A DNA stretch of 64,000 nt from Variovorax paradoxus (GCF_018614915.1 NZ_JAGGNU010000018.1:1-64000); one strand, 5' to 3'. Numbered from the stretch's first letter, positions 50,119-59,755 are shown. The notes: generated by a model from the letters alone, not told the origin. Numbers and translations: made by a program.

Positions 50119-51777
50119 ATGAAGCATCTGTTGAATCTGCTGGCAGCGGTCGCGCTGCTGGTATGGGGTACCCATCTCGTTCGCACCGGCGTGCTGCGCG
50201 TCTTCGGCGCCAACCTGCGCAAGATCCTCGTGCACAGCATGCGAAATCGCTTCACGGCGGCCCTCTCGGGCATCGGCGTGACGGCGCTGGTGCAGTCGAG
50301 CACCGCCACCTCGTTGATGACTTCCTCCTTCGTCGGCCAGGGCCTGGTCACGCTGCCGGCCGCACTCGCCGTGATGCGCGGCGCGGACGTGGGCACGGCG
50401 CTGATGTCGGTGCTGTTCTCGGCCGACCTCTCCTGGCTGTCGCCGCTCTTCATCTTCGTCGGCGTGGTGCTCTTCATCACGCGCGCCTCCACCGCGGCGG
50501 GCCGCATCGGCCGGGTGCTGATCGGCCTCGGGCTCATGCTGCTGGCGCTGCAGCTCGTGGTGGAAGCCACGGGCCCGCTGTTCTCGTCGCCGCCCGTGCT
50601 CGCGCTCCTGGCATCGCTCAGCAGCGACGTGCTGCTCGAGATCACGATCGGCGCCGCGCTCGCGATCGCGGCCTATTCCAGCCTGGCGGTGGTGCTGCTG
50701 GTCGCGGCCATGGCCAGCTCGAACGTGGTGCCGCTCGACGTCGCGCTCGGCCTGGTGCTCGGCGCCAACCTGGGCAGCGGCCTGCTCGCGGTGCTGACCA
50801 CCGCGAAGTCGGCGGTCACGGTGCGACAGGTCACGGTCGGCAACCTGGTCTTCAAGCTCGCTGGGGTAGCGATCGCAACGCCCTTAGTCGGGCTCTATCT
50901 GCGCGAGCTCAGGCCCTATGTTTCCGACGCCACGCAAGTGGTGGTGCTTTACCACCTGGCCTTCAATGTGATCGTCAGCATCGGCTTCATCGGCCTCACG
51001 GACGGCGTCGCCAGGCTGGTGACGCGGCTTCTGCCCGTACCCACCGAGCCGGCGACCATGCAACGGCCGCATCATCTCGACCCCTCGGCGCTGTCCACGC
51101 CTTCGCTCGCCATCTCCAATGCGGCACGTGAAGCGCTGCACCAGGCCGACATCGTCGAGACCATGCTGATCGGCATGCTGAAGGTGATCCGCGACAACGA
51201 CCTGCGCCTGGCCGCCGAACTGCGCAAGCTCGACGACACCGTCGACGAGCTGTACTCGGCGATCAAGTACTACATGACCAAGATCTCGCGCGAGGCGCTG
51301 GGCGAGGAGGAAAGCCGGCGCTGGACCGACATCATCAGCTTCACCATCAACATGGAGCAGGTCGGCGACATCATCGAGCGCGTGGTCCTCGACGTCGAGG
51401 ACAAGAAGATCAAGAAGCAGCGCAACTTCTCGGCCGCCGGCATGGGCGAGATCGTGGAGCTGCACGAACGGTTGGTCGCCAACCTGCGGCTCAGCATGAG
51501 CGTGTTCCTGAACGGCAGTGTGCGCGACGCGCAGAAGCTGCTCGAGGAGAAGGCGCGCTTCCGCGACCTCGAACGCGCCTATGCGACGACCCACCTGGGC
51601 CGGCTCTCGGAGCAGACCGCATCGAGCATCGAGACCAGCTCGCTGCACATCGACCTGATCAGCGACCTGAAGCGCATCAACTCGCACATCTGCTCGATCG
51701 CCTATCCGATCCTCGATTCGGCCGGCGCGCTGGCGCCGAGCCGCTTGCGCGAGTCGCGGCTCAGCGCGCTGGAATGA
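50119..51777 (+). CDS. Na/Pi cotransporter family protein with PhoU-like domain
   Basis: A 552-residue membrane protein. Residues 1-310 hold about nine membrane segments with the two inverted repeats of the NptA/PNaS family: VQSSTATSLM near 57 and LGANLGSGLL near 213. Residues 340-540 are a PhoU-like helical domain. It probably carries phosphate with Na+. It is 37 bp after the phosphodiesterase gene on the same strand, so phosphate released by that enzyme and phosphate handling may be linked. It ends 9 bp from the convergent oxidoreductase gene. Confidence 0.9.
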   Translation: MKHLLNLLAAVALLVWGTHLVRTGVLRVFGANLRKILVHSMRNRFTAALSGIGVTALVQSSTATSLMTSSFVGQGLVTLPAALAVMRGADVGTALMSVLFSADLSWLSPLFIFVGVVLFITRASTAAGRIGRVLIGLGLMLLALQLVVEATGPLFSSPPVLALLASLSSDVLLEITIGAALAIAAYSSLAVVLLVAAMASSNVVPLDVALGLVLGANLGSGLLAVLTTAKSAVTVRQVTVGNLVFKLAGVAIATPLVGLYLRELRPYVSDATQVVVLYHLAFNVIVSIGFIGLTDGVARLVTRLLPVPTEPATMQRPHHLDPSALSTPSLAISNAAREALHQADIVETMLIGMLKVIRDNDLRLAAELRKLDDTVDELYSAIKYYMTKISREALGEEESRRWTDIISFTINMEQVGDIIERVVLDVEDKKIKKQRNFSAAGMGEIVELHERLVANLRLSMSVFLNGSVRDAQKLLEEKARFRDLERAYATTHLGRLSEQTASSIETSSLHIDLISDLKRINSHICSIAYPILDSAGALAPSRLRESRLSALE

Positions 51778-51786
51778 AGCTCGAGA

Positions 51787-52779
51787 TCAGAGCGTGAGGA
51801 TGGTGCAGCCCGTGGTCTTGCGCGCCTCCAGGTCGCGGTGCGCCTGCTGCACGTCGGCCAGGGCATAGCGCTGGTCGATCGGGATCTTCACCGCGCCGCT
51901 CGTCACCGCCGCGAACAGGTCGTCGGCCATCGCCTGCGTGCTCTCGCGCGTCGCGATGTGGGTGAACAGCGTCGGCCGTGTCAGGTAGAGCGAGCCCTTC
52001 GATGCCAGCATGCCGAGGTTGACCGGCGGCACCGGCCCCGAGCCGTTGCCGAAGATGGCGAGCAGGCCGAAGGGGCGCAGGCAGTTGAGCGAGCCCTCGA
52101 AGGTGTCCTTGCCGACCGAGTCGTAGACCACTTTCACGCCCTTGCCGCCGGTGATCTGCTTGACGCGCTCGGCGAAGTTCTCGGTGCTGTAGTTGATCGC
52201 GTGCGCGGCGCCGTTGGCCAGCGCCAGCTGGCACTTGGCATCGGTGCCGGCGGTGCCGATCAGCTGCAGGCCGAGCGCCTTGGCCCATTGGCAGGCGATC
52301 AGCCCCACGCCGCCTGCGGCCGCATGGAACACGATGAAGTCGCCCGGCACGAGGCCCTCGGCCGGCAGCGTCTTCTTGAGCAGGTACTGCGCCGTCAGGC
52401 CCTTGAGCATCATCGCAGCGCCGGTCTCGAAGGAGATCGCGTCGGGCAGCTTGCACACACACTTGGCCGGCATCACGCGAAGCTCGCTGTAGGCACCGGG
52501 CGGCTGGCTCGCATAGGCGGCACGGTCGCCGGGCCGGAGGTGCGTGACGCCCTCGCCCACCGCCTCGACCACGCCCGCGGCCTCCATGCCCAGCTGCAGC
52601 GGCATCGCAAAGGGATAGAGGCCGCCGCGCTGGTAGGTGTCGATGAAATTGAGGCCCACCGCGTGGTGGCGAATGCGGATCTCGCCCGGTCCGGGCTCGC
52701 CGACCTCCACGTCGACGATCTTCAGTTCCTCGGGACCGCCGTGGCGGTCGATTCGGACGGCTTTGCTGCTGCTGCTCAT
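51787..52779 (-). CDS. zinc-free quinone oxidoreductase (MDR superfamily)
   Basis: A 330-residue NADPH:quinone oxidoreductase of the QorA/zeta-crystallin type. The GroES-like N-terminal domain has VGLNFIDTYQRGGLYP (the family's quinone-site tyrosine). The Rossmann domain has HAAAGGVGLIACQWAKALG near residue 147. It lacks the zinc Cys ligands. It reduces quinones by one-electron transfer in known members. The ATG at 52779 was preferred; the longer frame is unlikely. It is divergent from the EamA gene with 107 bp between. Confidence 0.92.
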   Translation of the reverse strand: MSSSSKAVRIDRHGGPEELKIVDVEVGEPGPGEIRIRHHAVGLNFIDTYQRGGLYPFAMPLQLGMEAAGVVEAVGEGVTHLRPGDRAAYASQPPGAYSELRVMPAKCVCKLPDAISFETGAAMMLKGLTAQYLLKKTLPAEGLVPGDFIVFHAAAGGVGLIACQWAKALGLQLIGTAGTDAKCQLALANGAAHAINYSTENFAERVKQITGGKGVKVVYDSVGKDTFEGSLNCLRPFGLLAIFGNGSGPVPPVNLGMLASKGSLYLTRPTLFTHIATRESTQAMADDLFAAVTSGAVKIPIDQRYALADVQQAHRDLEARKTTGCTILTL

Positions 52780-52886
52780 GGTGAACCTTTTCTTCAAGTG
52801 GGCACGCGAAAGAGGCACATCGTAGGCAGCCTGTAAAACCGCCGCCGGGCGCACGGTATTCTCGACCTCCCCCTTTTTGTTGATCC

Positions 52887-53786
52887 ATGACCCAGCGCCT
52901 CACTCCCAGCACCGCCTTGCTGCTCACGGTTCCGCCATTGCTGTGGGCCGGCAACGCGGTGGTCGGCCGGCTGGTACGCGACCTGGTGTCGCCCATGACG
53001 CTGAACTTCGTCCGCTGGCTGCTCGCCTTCGTGCTGCTGCTGCCCTTCGCCGTTGCCGTGCTGCGCCGCGAGAGCCCGCTGTGGGCGCACTGGAAGCGCT
53101 TCAGCCTGCTCGGGCTGCTCGGCATCGGCTGCTACAACGCCTTCCAGTATCTGGCGCTGCAGACCTCGACCCCGATCAACGTCACGCTGGTCGGCTCCAG
53201 CATGCCGCTGTGGATGCTCGCAACCGGCGCGCTGTTCTTCGGTGCGCGGGTGAGCCGGCGCGAAATCGCCGGCGCCCTGCTCTCGATGGCCGGCGTGCTG
53301 CTGGTGCTGAGCCGCGGCCAATGGAGCGAGCTGCTGGCGCTGCGGCTGGTGCCCGGCGATCTCTACATGATGCTGGCGACCATTTCGTGGGCCTTCTACA
53401 GCTGGATGCTCGCGCGCACCCACGAACCGGCGGCCGTACGGCAGGACTGGTCTGCATTGCTGATGGCGCAGCTGGTGTTCGGCGTCGCGTGGTCGGGCGC
53501 TTTTGCAGCCGGCGAATGGGTGCTTGCCGACGCGCGCATCGGAGGCGGTTGGGTGCTGGCCGCCGCGCTGGCCTTCATCGTCATCGGGCCGGCAATCCTT
53601 GCCTACCGCTGCTGGGGCGCCGGCGTGCAGCGTGCCGGGCCGCAGGTGGCCGGCTTCTTCAGCAATCTCACGCCGCTCTTCGCCGCGCTGATGTCGGCAG
53701 CGTTCCTGAAAGACATCCCGCACTGGTATCACGGCGCGGCGTTCGCGCTGATCGTCGGAGGAATCTGGGTTTCCTCGCGGCGATGA
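52887..53786 (+). CDS. EamA-family (DMT) transporter
   Basis: A 299-residue inner-membrane transporter with about ten membrane segments in two EamA halves (LLWAGNAVVGRLV near residue 17 and SWAFYSWMLART near 168). Members export amino acids or other metabolites; the substrate is unknown. It ends one base before the convergent SDR gene's stop. It is divergent from the quinone oxidoreductase gene. Confidence 0.92.
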   Translation: MTQRLTPSTALLLTVPPLLWAGNAVVGRLVRDLVSPMTLNFVRWLLAFVLLLPFAVAVLRRESPLWAHWKRFSLLGLLGIGCYNAFQYLALQTSTPINVTLVGSSMPLWMLATGALFFGARVSRREIAGALLSMAGVLLVLSRGQWSELLALRLVPGDLYMMLATISWAFYSWMLARTHEPAAVRQDWSALLMAQLVFGVAWSGAFAAGEWVLADARIGGGWVLAAALAFIVIGPAILAYRCWGAGVQRAGPQVAGFFSNLTPLFAALMSAAFLKDIPHWYHGAAFALIVGGIWVSSRR

Positions 53787-53787
53787 A

Positions 53788-54582
53788 TCAGTAGGTGCCC
53801 GGATAGGCCCCGCCGTCGGCCAGCACGTTCTGTCCCGTCACGTAGCCTGCCTGCACGCTGCACAGGAAGGCGCAGATGGCACCGAACTCCGCGGGCGTGC
53901 CGAAGCGCCGTGCCGGGATGGTCTTCTTGCGGCTTTCCATGACGGCATCGAGGTCCTGGCCGGACTTCTTCGCGGCGCCGGCCATCGTGCCCTTGAGCCG
54001 GTCGGTGTCGAAGGAGCCGGGCAGCAGGTTGTTGATGGTCACGCCCTTGGCCGCGACCGGCGTGCGCGCGACGCCGGCGACGAAACCGGTGAGTCCGCTG
54101 CGTGCGCCGTTGGAGAGACCCAGGATGTCGATCGGCGCCTTCACCGAGCTCGAGGTGATGTTGACGATGCGCCCGAAGCCGCGCGCGGCCATGCCGTCGA
54201 CCGTGGCCTTGATCAGCTCGATCGGCGTCAGCATGTTGGCGTCGACCGCCTTGATCCAGGCCTCGCGGTCCCAGTCGCGGAAATCGCCGGGCGGCGGGCC
54301 ACCGGCGTTGGTGACCACGATGTCGAAGTCCTTCTGCAGCGCGAACACCGCGGCGCGGCCTTCCGGCGTGGTGATGTCGGCAGCGACGTGCTTGACGAAG
54401 GGCTTGCTCGGCCCGCTCGCCACCGCCTCCAGCTTCTTCGCCGCCTCTGCCAGCGCCTCGGCGCCGCGCGCGACGATCAGCACGTTCACGCCCTCGCGCA
54501 CCAGCGCCTCGGCGCAGCCGTAGCCGAGCCCCTTGCTCGCGCCGCACACCAGCGCGGTCTTGCCTGCAATACCAAGATCCAT
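53788..54582 (-). CDS. SDR-family protein without the YxxxK motif
   Basis: A 264-residue short-chain dehydrogenase-like protein. The NAD(P) motif is LVCGASKGLGYGCAEAL near residue 15 (CGASKGLG, close to TGxxxGxG). The NAG-like segment is VTNAGGPPPGDF. At the active site the sequence reads LGLSNGARSGLTGF, so Tyr is replaced by Leu and Lys by Asn. A subgroup of BKR-like SDRs (cd05344) is known to depart from the standard motifs in this way, and its activity is unclear. The ATG at 54582 was chosen over the longer frame. The EamA gene lies 19 bp upstream. Confidence 0.88.
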   Translation of the reverse strand: MDLGIAGKTALVCGASKGLGYGCAEALVREGVNVLIVARGAEALAEAAKKLEAVASGPSKPFVKHVAADITTPEGRAAVFALQKDFDIVVTNAGGPPPGDFRDWDREAWIKAVDANMLTPIELIKATVDGMAARGFGRIVNITSSSVKAPIDILGLSNGARSGLTGFVAGVARTPVAAKGVTINNLLPGSFDTDRLKGTMAGAAKKSGQDLDAVMESRKKTIPARRFGTPAEFGAICAFLCSVQAGYVTGQNVLADGGAYPGTY

Positions 54583-54601
54583 GTTCGTTCCTTTGAAGAG
54601 C

Positions 54602-55525
54602 TCAGCGGCCCGTTCGAGTAAAGACAAAAATGCCGGCGATCACCAGGGCCGTCCCAGCCGCGATCCATGCGGTGAAGGGCTCGCCGAGGATCAGCACGCC
54701 CATCAGGATGGTCGACATGGGCCCGACCATACCCGTTTGCGCCGCCATCGCGGGGCCGATGCGCTCGATCGACATCATCACCGCCAGCACCGGCAGCGCG
54801 GTGCACAGCGTGGCGTTGAGCATCGACAGCCAGATCACCTCGGGCGCCACCTGCAGCGCCGCACTCATCGGCCTGAGCAGGACGAACTGCGCGATGCACA
54901 GCACGCAGGCCACGCTGGTGGCGAGCCCCACCAGCCTGAGCGAGCCGAGGCGCTTGACGAACTCGCCGCTGGCGACGAGGTAGACCGCATAGCTCACCGC
55001 GCTCAGGAACACCAGCAGCGTGCCCCAGGCGGCAGCCGCGCTCTGGCCCAGCTGCACCTCGTGGCCGAACACCAGCAGCACGCCCGCGTAGCTCACGGCC
55101 ATGCCAGCCAGCTGCCAGCGCGTGATGCGCCGGCGGTAGGCGATCCAGCCGAACAGCAGCACCAGCGTGGGGTTGAGGTACAGGATGAGGCGCTCCAGGC
55201 TGGCCGTGATGTAGGCCAGGCCGGCGAAGTCCAGGAAGCTCGAGAGGTAGTAGCCCGAGAAGCCCAGCCCCAACACGCCGAGCCAGTCGCGCCGCGTCAG
55301 CGCCGGCTTGCCGCGCCCGGCCCACCAGGCCATGAGCGCGAACAGCGGCAGCGCGAACAGCATGCGCAGCATGATGAGCGTGACCGCGTCGACGCCGTAG
55401 CGGTACGCGAGCTTGACGATGATGGCCTTGCCGCTGAACGCGATCGCGCCCGCTGTCGCGAGCGCCAGGCCCGGGCCGATGCTCTTGTGCGCGAGCTGTC
55501 CCGGCGCGGCCTGTACCGACGACAT
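54602..55525 (-). CDS. EamA-family (DMT) transporter
   Basis: A 307-residue inner-membrane transporter with about ten membrane segments in two EamA halves (GAIAFSGKAIIVKLAYRYG and VSYAVYLVASGEFV). It starts MSSVQAAPG at 55525, five bases after the stop of the upstream gamma-glutamyltransferase-family gene. It is followed by the SDR gene. The substrate is unknown. Confidence 0.9.
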   Translation of the reverse strand: MSSVQAAPGQLAHKSIGPGLALATAGAIAFSGKAIIVKLAYRYGVDAVTLIMLRMLFALPLFALMAWWAGRGKPALTRRDWLGVLGLGFSGYYLSSFLDFAGLAYITASLERLILYLNPTLVLLFGWIAYRRRITRWQLAGMAVSYAGVLLVFGHEVQLGQSAAAAWGTLLVFLSAVSYAVYLVASGEFVKRLGSLRLVGLATSVACVLCIAQFVLLRPMSAALQVAPEVIWLSMLNATLCTALPVLAVMMSIERIGPAMAAQTGMVGPMSTILMGVLILGEPFTAWIAAGTALVIAGIFVFTRTGR

Positions 55526-55530
55526 CGAGC

Positions 55531-57144
55531 TCAGAATCCGGCGGCCAGGCCGTCGCGGCGCGGATCGCTCGCGGCCACGTAGCCTTCGACCGCCGGGTCG
55601 CCGGCGCGGCAGATGAACTGGCCGGCGCCGAAGTCCTGGTAGGAGTCGTTGATCACGTCCACCTTGTGGCCGAGCTCCGCGAGTCCGCGCGCGATCGCGG
55701 GGTTCATCGCCGCTTCGACGTTGATCTCGAGCCCGCTGTTGAAGCGCCAGCGCGGCGCATCGCAGGCTGCCTGCGGGTTCTGGCCGTGGTCGAGCATGCG
55801 CACCAGCGTCTGCATGTGGCCCTGCGGCTGCATGTTGCCGCCCATCACGCCGAAGCTCATCACCGGCTGCCCGTCTTTCGTGAGGAAGGCCGGGATGATG
55901 GTGTGGAAGGGGCGCTTGCCCGGCGCCACCACGTTGGGGCTCTTGTCGTCCAGGCTGAAGCCGTGGCCGCGGTTCTGCAGGCTGATGCCGAACTCCGGCT
56001 CCACGCAGCCCGAGCCGAAGCCCATATAGTTGCTCTGGATGAAGCTCACCATCATGCCGCTCTCGTCGGCCGCGGTGAGATAGATGGTGCCGCCCTTGAC
56101 CGGATTGCCCGCCTTGAAGTCCTGCGCCTTGTTCACGTCGATGAGTTTGGCACGCGAGGCGAGGTAGGCGCCATCGAGCATTTGCAGGGGCGTCACCTCC
56201 ATCGACGATGGGTCCGAGACATAGCGGTAGGTGTCGGCGAAGGCGAGCTTCATGGCCTCGATCTGCAGGTGCTGCGAAGCGGCGGAATCGACCGGGATCG
56301 ATGCCATGTCGAAGTGCTGCAGGATGCCGAGCGCGATCAGCGCCGCGATGCCCTGGCCGTTGGGCGGCATCTCGTGCACCGTGTGGCCGCGGTAGTCCTG
56401 CCCGATGGGCTCGACCCACTCGGGCTTCCAGTTGGCGAGGTCGCGCACCTTGAGGCTGCCGCCGTTGGCGTTGGAGAATTTCTCCAGCGCCTCGGCAATC
56501 TCGCCGCTGTAGAAGGCCTCGCCCTTGGTCGCCGCGATGGCCTTGAGGGCGCGCGCCGCGGCGGGAAAGCGGAACAGCTCGCCGACCTCGGGCGCACGGC
56601 CCCAGGGCAGGAAGGCCTGCGCAAAGCCCGGCTGCGATTGCAGGATCGGCGTGGCCGCGGCCCACTTCTGCTGCACCACCGGTGGCATCAGGTAGCCGCG
56701 CTCGGCGATCTCGATGGCCGGCGCCATCAGGTCTGCGAAGGGCCGCTTGCCGAAGCGCTCCGACAGTGCGACCCAGCTGCCGACGGCACCCGGCACGCTG
56801 ACCGAGTCGATGCCGCGCTGCGGCGGCGTCTTGGCATCGGCGCCGTACTTGCGGCGGAAGTACTCGGGTGTCCAGGCTTGCGGGGCGGTGCCGGACGCAT
56901 TGAGCCCGTGCAGTTTCTTGCCGTCCCAGAGGATGCAGAAGGCATCGCTGCCCAGGCCGTTGCTGACCGGCTCGACCAGGGTCATCACGGCGGCGGTCGC
57001 GATCGCTGCATCGACTGCATTACCGCCCTGCTGAAGGATGCGAACACCGGCCTGGGCGGCCAGCGGATGCGATGTGGAGACGACGTTGCGTGCAAAGACG
57101 GGGATGCGAATGGAAGGGTAGGGATTTGCGTAGTCGAATTTCAT
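55531..57144 (-). CDS. gamma-glutamyltransferase-family (Ntn) hydrolase, probably cytoplasmic
   Basis: A 537-residue GGT-family enzyme. Residues 28-60 carry the N-terminal block (VVSTSHPLAAQAGVRILQQG, GGNAVDAAIATA). The autoprocessing Thr nucleophile is the Thr of KGGTIYLTAADESG, where E. coli GGT has TTHYSVVD; the following Ser/His are not conserved. The C-terminal oxyanion segment FGVMGGNMQPQGHMQTLV is intact. No signal peptide is visible, unlike periplasmic Ggt, and this recalls B. subtilis YwrD and related acylases. It lies four bases after the Bug receptor gene and five before the EamA gene. Confidence 0.9.
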   Translation of the reverse strand: MKFDYANPYPSIRIPVFARNVVSTSHPLAAQAGVRILQQGGNAVDAAIATAAVMTLVEPVSNGLGSDAFCILWDGKKLHGLNASGTAPQAWTPEYFRRKYGADAKTPPQRGIDSVSVPGAVGSWVALSERFGKRPFADLMAPAIEIAERGYLMPPVVQQKWAAATPILQSQPGFAQAFLPWGRAPEVGELFRFPAAARALKAIAATKGEAFYSGEIAEALEKFSNANGGSLKVRDLANWKPEWVEPIGQDYRGHTVHEMPPNGQGIAALIALGILQHFDMASIPVDSAASQHLQIEAMKLAFADTYRYVSDPSSMEVTPLQMLDGAYLASRAKLIDVNKAQDFKAGNPVKGGTIYLTAADESGMMVSFIQSNYMGFGSGCVEPEFGISLQNRGHGFSLDDKSPNVVAPGKRPFHTIIPAFLTKDGQPVMSFGVMGGNMQPQGHMQTLVRMLDHGQNPQAACDAPRWRFNSGLEINVEAAMNPAIARGLAELGHKVDVINDSYQDFGAGQFICRAGDPAVEGYVAASDPRRDGLAAGF

Positions 57145-57148
57145 ATGC

Positions 57149-58126
57149 TCAGTCGCCTGTGATCTTGCGTTCCGTGATGATCTTTTTCCACTTGGCGGCG
57201 TCCTGCGCCACCATGCCCGCGAACTGCGCGGGCGTGCTGGCGGTCGGCGCGATGCCGAGTCGCGAGAGCTTGTCGCGCACCTCGGGATCGGCCAGCGCCT
57301 CGTTGGCCGCCTTGTTGATGCGAAGCGCCATGTCGCTCGGCAGGCCCTTGGGGCCGTAGAGGCCGAACCAGGTGTTCGACTCGAAGCCCGGCAGCACCTC
57401 GGCAATGGCCGGCAACTCGGGCGCGAGCGGGCTGGGCTTCAGCGTCGTCACGCCCAGCGCACGCAGCCGGCCGTCGCGCACGTGCGGCATGCCGGTGGGC
57501 AGCGCATCGAAGAGCACGTCGATCTTGCCGCTGACCAGGTCGGGGATCGCGAGCGCCGTGCCCTTGTAGGGAATGTGCGTGACGAACACGCCGGCCTGCG
57601 ACTTGAACAGCTCCGCCGTGAGCTGCACGATGGTGCCGTTGCCGCTCGACGCGTAGTTGAGCTTGCCGGGATTCTTCTTCGCGTATTCGATCCATTCGCG
57701 CACCGTCTTCGCCGGCGAGCTGTTGGGCACCAGCATGATGCTCGGCGCATCGCCCACGTGGGCGATCGGCGTGAAATCGCGCACCGTGTCGTAAGGCAGC
57801 CTGGGGTTGATCGCGGGGCCGATCGAATGCGTGCTGGTGGTGGCCAGCAGCAGCGTGTAGCCGTCGGCCGGCGCCTTGGCCGCGAGGTCCGAGCCGATGG
57901 CGCCGCCGGCGCCCGGCTTGTTGTCGACGACCAGCGTGGTGCCGAGCTTCTCGCCCATCTTCTGCGACAGGGTGCGCGCGAAAAGATCGGTAGCGCCGCC
58001 GGCCGGGAAGGGCACGAGCAGGCGGATCGGCTTGTTCGGATAGGCCTGCGCGAAGGCCGCGGGCAAGGCTGCGGTGCCCAGCACGAGCGCAGCTGCGCGA
58101 AGGAAGTGGACTCTTTTCATGGGCAT
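57149..58126 (-). CDS. Bug-family tripartite tricarboxylate transporter receptor
   Basis: A 325-residue periplasmic receptor with a signal peptide (1-27, cut near AFAQA). Bug signatures are KPIRLLVPFPAGGATD, LVVDNKPGAGGAIGSD and LNYASSGNGTIVQL. It may serve the TctAB membrane pair encoded upstream, but a terminator lies between. Two ATGs (58126 and 58120) are possible. It is 4 bp before the gamma-glutamyltransferase-family gene. The ligand is unknown. Confidence 0.91.
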   Translation of the reverse strand: MPMKRVHFLRAAALVLGTAALPAAFAQAYPNKPIRLLVPFPAGGATDLFARTLSQKMGEKLGTTLVVDNKPGAGGAIGSDLAAKAPADGYTLLLATTSTHSIGPAINPRLPYDTVRDFTPIAHVGDAPSIMLVPNSSPAKTVREWIEYAKKNPGKLNYASSGNGTIVQLTAELFKSQAGVFVTHIPYKGTALAIPDLVSGKIDVLFDALPTGMPHVRDGRLRALGVTTLKPSPLAPELPAIAEVLPGFESNTWFGLYGPKGLPSDMALRINKAANEALADPEVRDKLSRLGIAPTASTPAQFAGMVAQDAAKWKKIITERKITGD

Positions 58127-58155
58127 CGATTCTGACGAGGAGGCAAAGCCTAGTT

Positions 58156-58192
58156 GAAAAACGCAAAGGCCGCCTTTCGGCGGCCTTTGCGT
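58156..58192 (-). terminator. rho-independent terminator after tctA
   Basis: A perfect 14-bp stem (ACGCAAAGGCCGCC at 58161-58174 with its complement at 58179-58192) and a 4-base loop. Read on the minus strand it is followed by TTTTT. It ends tctBA before the Bug-receptor gene. Confidence 0.85.
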
Positions 58193-58227
58193 GGAGCACG
58201 AAGTGTGCGCAGCTCGGGGCGCGGTCG

Positions 58228-59742
58228 TCAGTCAGGCTCGACGAAAGCTTCTTCGCGTTTCGATTTGACCGCAGGCAAGAGCACGATCACCACCATCAGC
58301 GCGGCAGCGACGAGCAGGCCGGCCGAGATCGGACGCGTGACGAACACGGCCCACGATCCGCGCGAGAGCAAGAGCGCGCGCCGCAGGTTCTCTTCCATCA
58401 TCGGCCCGAGGATCAGCCCCAACAGCAGCGGCGCCGGCTCGCAGCCGAGCTTGATGAAGGAGTAGCCGATGACGCCGAAGATCGCGACCATCCAGACGTC
58501 GAAGGTGTTGTTGTTGGTCGAGTACACGCCGATCGCGCAGAACAGCACGATGGCCGGGAACAGCCAGCGATAAGGAATGGACAGCAGCTTGATCCAGATG
58601 CCGATCAGCGGCAGGTTCAGGATGATCAGCATCAGGTTGCCGATCCACATCGAGGCGATCAGGCCCCAGAAGAGCTCGGGGTTGCTGGTCATCACCTGCG
58701 GGCCGGGCTGGATGTTGTGGATGGTCATCGCGCCGACCATCAGCGCCATCACGGGGTTCGGCGGAATGCCGAGCGTGAGCAGCGGGATGAAGGAAGTCTG
58801 CGCGCCGGCGTTGTTGGCCGCTTCCGGTCCGGCCACGCCGCGGATGTTGCCCTTGCCGAAGGGAACCTCGCCCGGCTTGAGCTTCATCTTCTTCTCGAGC
58901 GTGTAGGCCGCAAAGGCCGACAGCAGCGCGCCGCCGCCCGGCAGGATGCCGAGCGAGGAGCCCAGCGTGGTGCCGCGCAGCACCGCGGGCAGCATGTTCT
59001 TGAAGTCCGCCTTGGTCGGCCACAGGCCGTGCACCTCGGCGGTGTAGATCTTGCGCTCTTCCTCCGGCCGCGACAGGTTGGAGATGATCTCGCCGTAGCC
59101 GAACACGCCCATCGCGATCACGATGAAGCCGATGCCATCGGTGAGTTCGGGAATGTCGAAGGAAAAGCGCGCGACCCCCGAATTGACGTCGGTGCCCACC
59201 AGGCCGATCAGGAGGCCCAGCACGATCATGCAGATCGCCTTGAGCAGCGAGCCCGAGGCCAGCACCACGGCGCCGATCAGGCCCAGCACCATCAGCGAGA
59301 AGTACTCGGCCGGGCCGAACTTGAAGGCCAGCTCGGTCAAGGGCGGTGCGAAGGCGGCCAGGATCAGCGTGCCGACGCAGCCGGCGAAGAAGGAGCCCAG
59401 GCCCGCGGCAGCGAGCGCAGGACCTGCCCTCCCCTGCTTCGCCATCTGGTGCCCGTCGATCACGGTCACCACCGAGGAGGACTCGCCCGGCAGGTTGACC
59501 AGGATCGCGGTGGTGGAGCCGCCGTACTGCGATCCGTAGTAGATGCCGGCCAGCATGATCAGCGCGGCCACAGGCGGCAGCGCGTAGGTGGCCGGCAGCA
59601 GCATGGCGATGGTGGCGACCGGGCCGATGCCAGGAAGCACGCCGATCAGCGTGCCCAGCAGGCAGCCGACGAAGGCATAGATGAGGTTCTGCAGCGTGAA
59701 GGCCGCGGCGAACCCGATGGAGAGGTTGTTGACGAGATCCAT
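58228..59742 (-). CDS. tctA: tripartite tricarboxylate transporter large permease TctA
   Basis: A 504-residue inner-membrane permease with about twelve segments. Typical motifs are GVLPGIGPVATIAMLLP near residue 34, YYGSQYGGSTTAILVNLPGE near 68, and GILPGGGALLSAFAAY near 260. It works with TctB and a Bug receptor to bring in carboxylates using Na+. It begins 13 bp after tctB. Confidence 0.94.
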   Translation of the reverse strand: MDLVNNLSIGFAAAFTLQNLIYAFVGCLLGTLIGVLPGIGPVATIAMLLPATYALPPVAALIMLAGIYYGSQYGGSTTAILVNLPGESSSVVTVIDGHQMAKQGRAGPALAAAGLGSFFAGCVGTLILAAFAPPLTELAFKFGPAEYFSLMVLGLIGAVVLASGSLLKAICMIVLGLLIGLVGTDVNSGVARFSFDIPELTDGIGFIVIAMGVFGYGEIISNLSRPEEERKIYTAEVHGLWPTKADFKNMLPAVLRGTTLGSSLGILPGGGALLSAFAAYTLEKKMKLKPGEVPFGKGNIRGVAGPEAANNAGAQTSFIPLLTLGIPPNPVMALMVGAMTIHNIQPGPQVMTSNPELFWGLIASMWIGNLMLIILNLPLIGIWIKLLSIPYRWLFPAIVLFCAIGVYSTNNNTFDVWMVAIFGVIGYSFIKLGCEPAPLLLGLILGPMMEENLRRALLLSRGSWAVFVTRPISAGLLVAAALMVVIVLLPAVKSKREEAFVEPD

Positions 59743-59755
59743 GGCGTTGTCGTTC

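Noticed and set aside
54602..56665. Fusion of the EamA transporter with an upstream frame
   Set aside because: The upstream part is a shadow of the GGT-family gene; the transporter has its own ATG at 55525.
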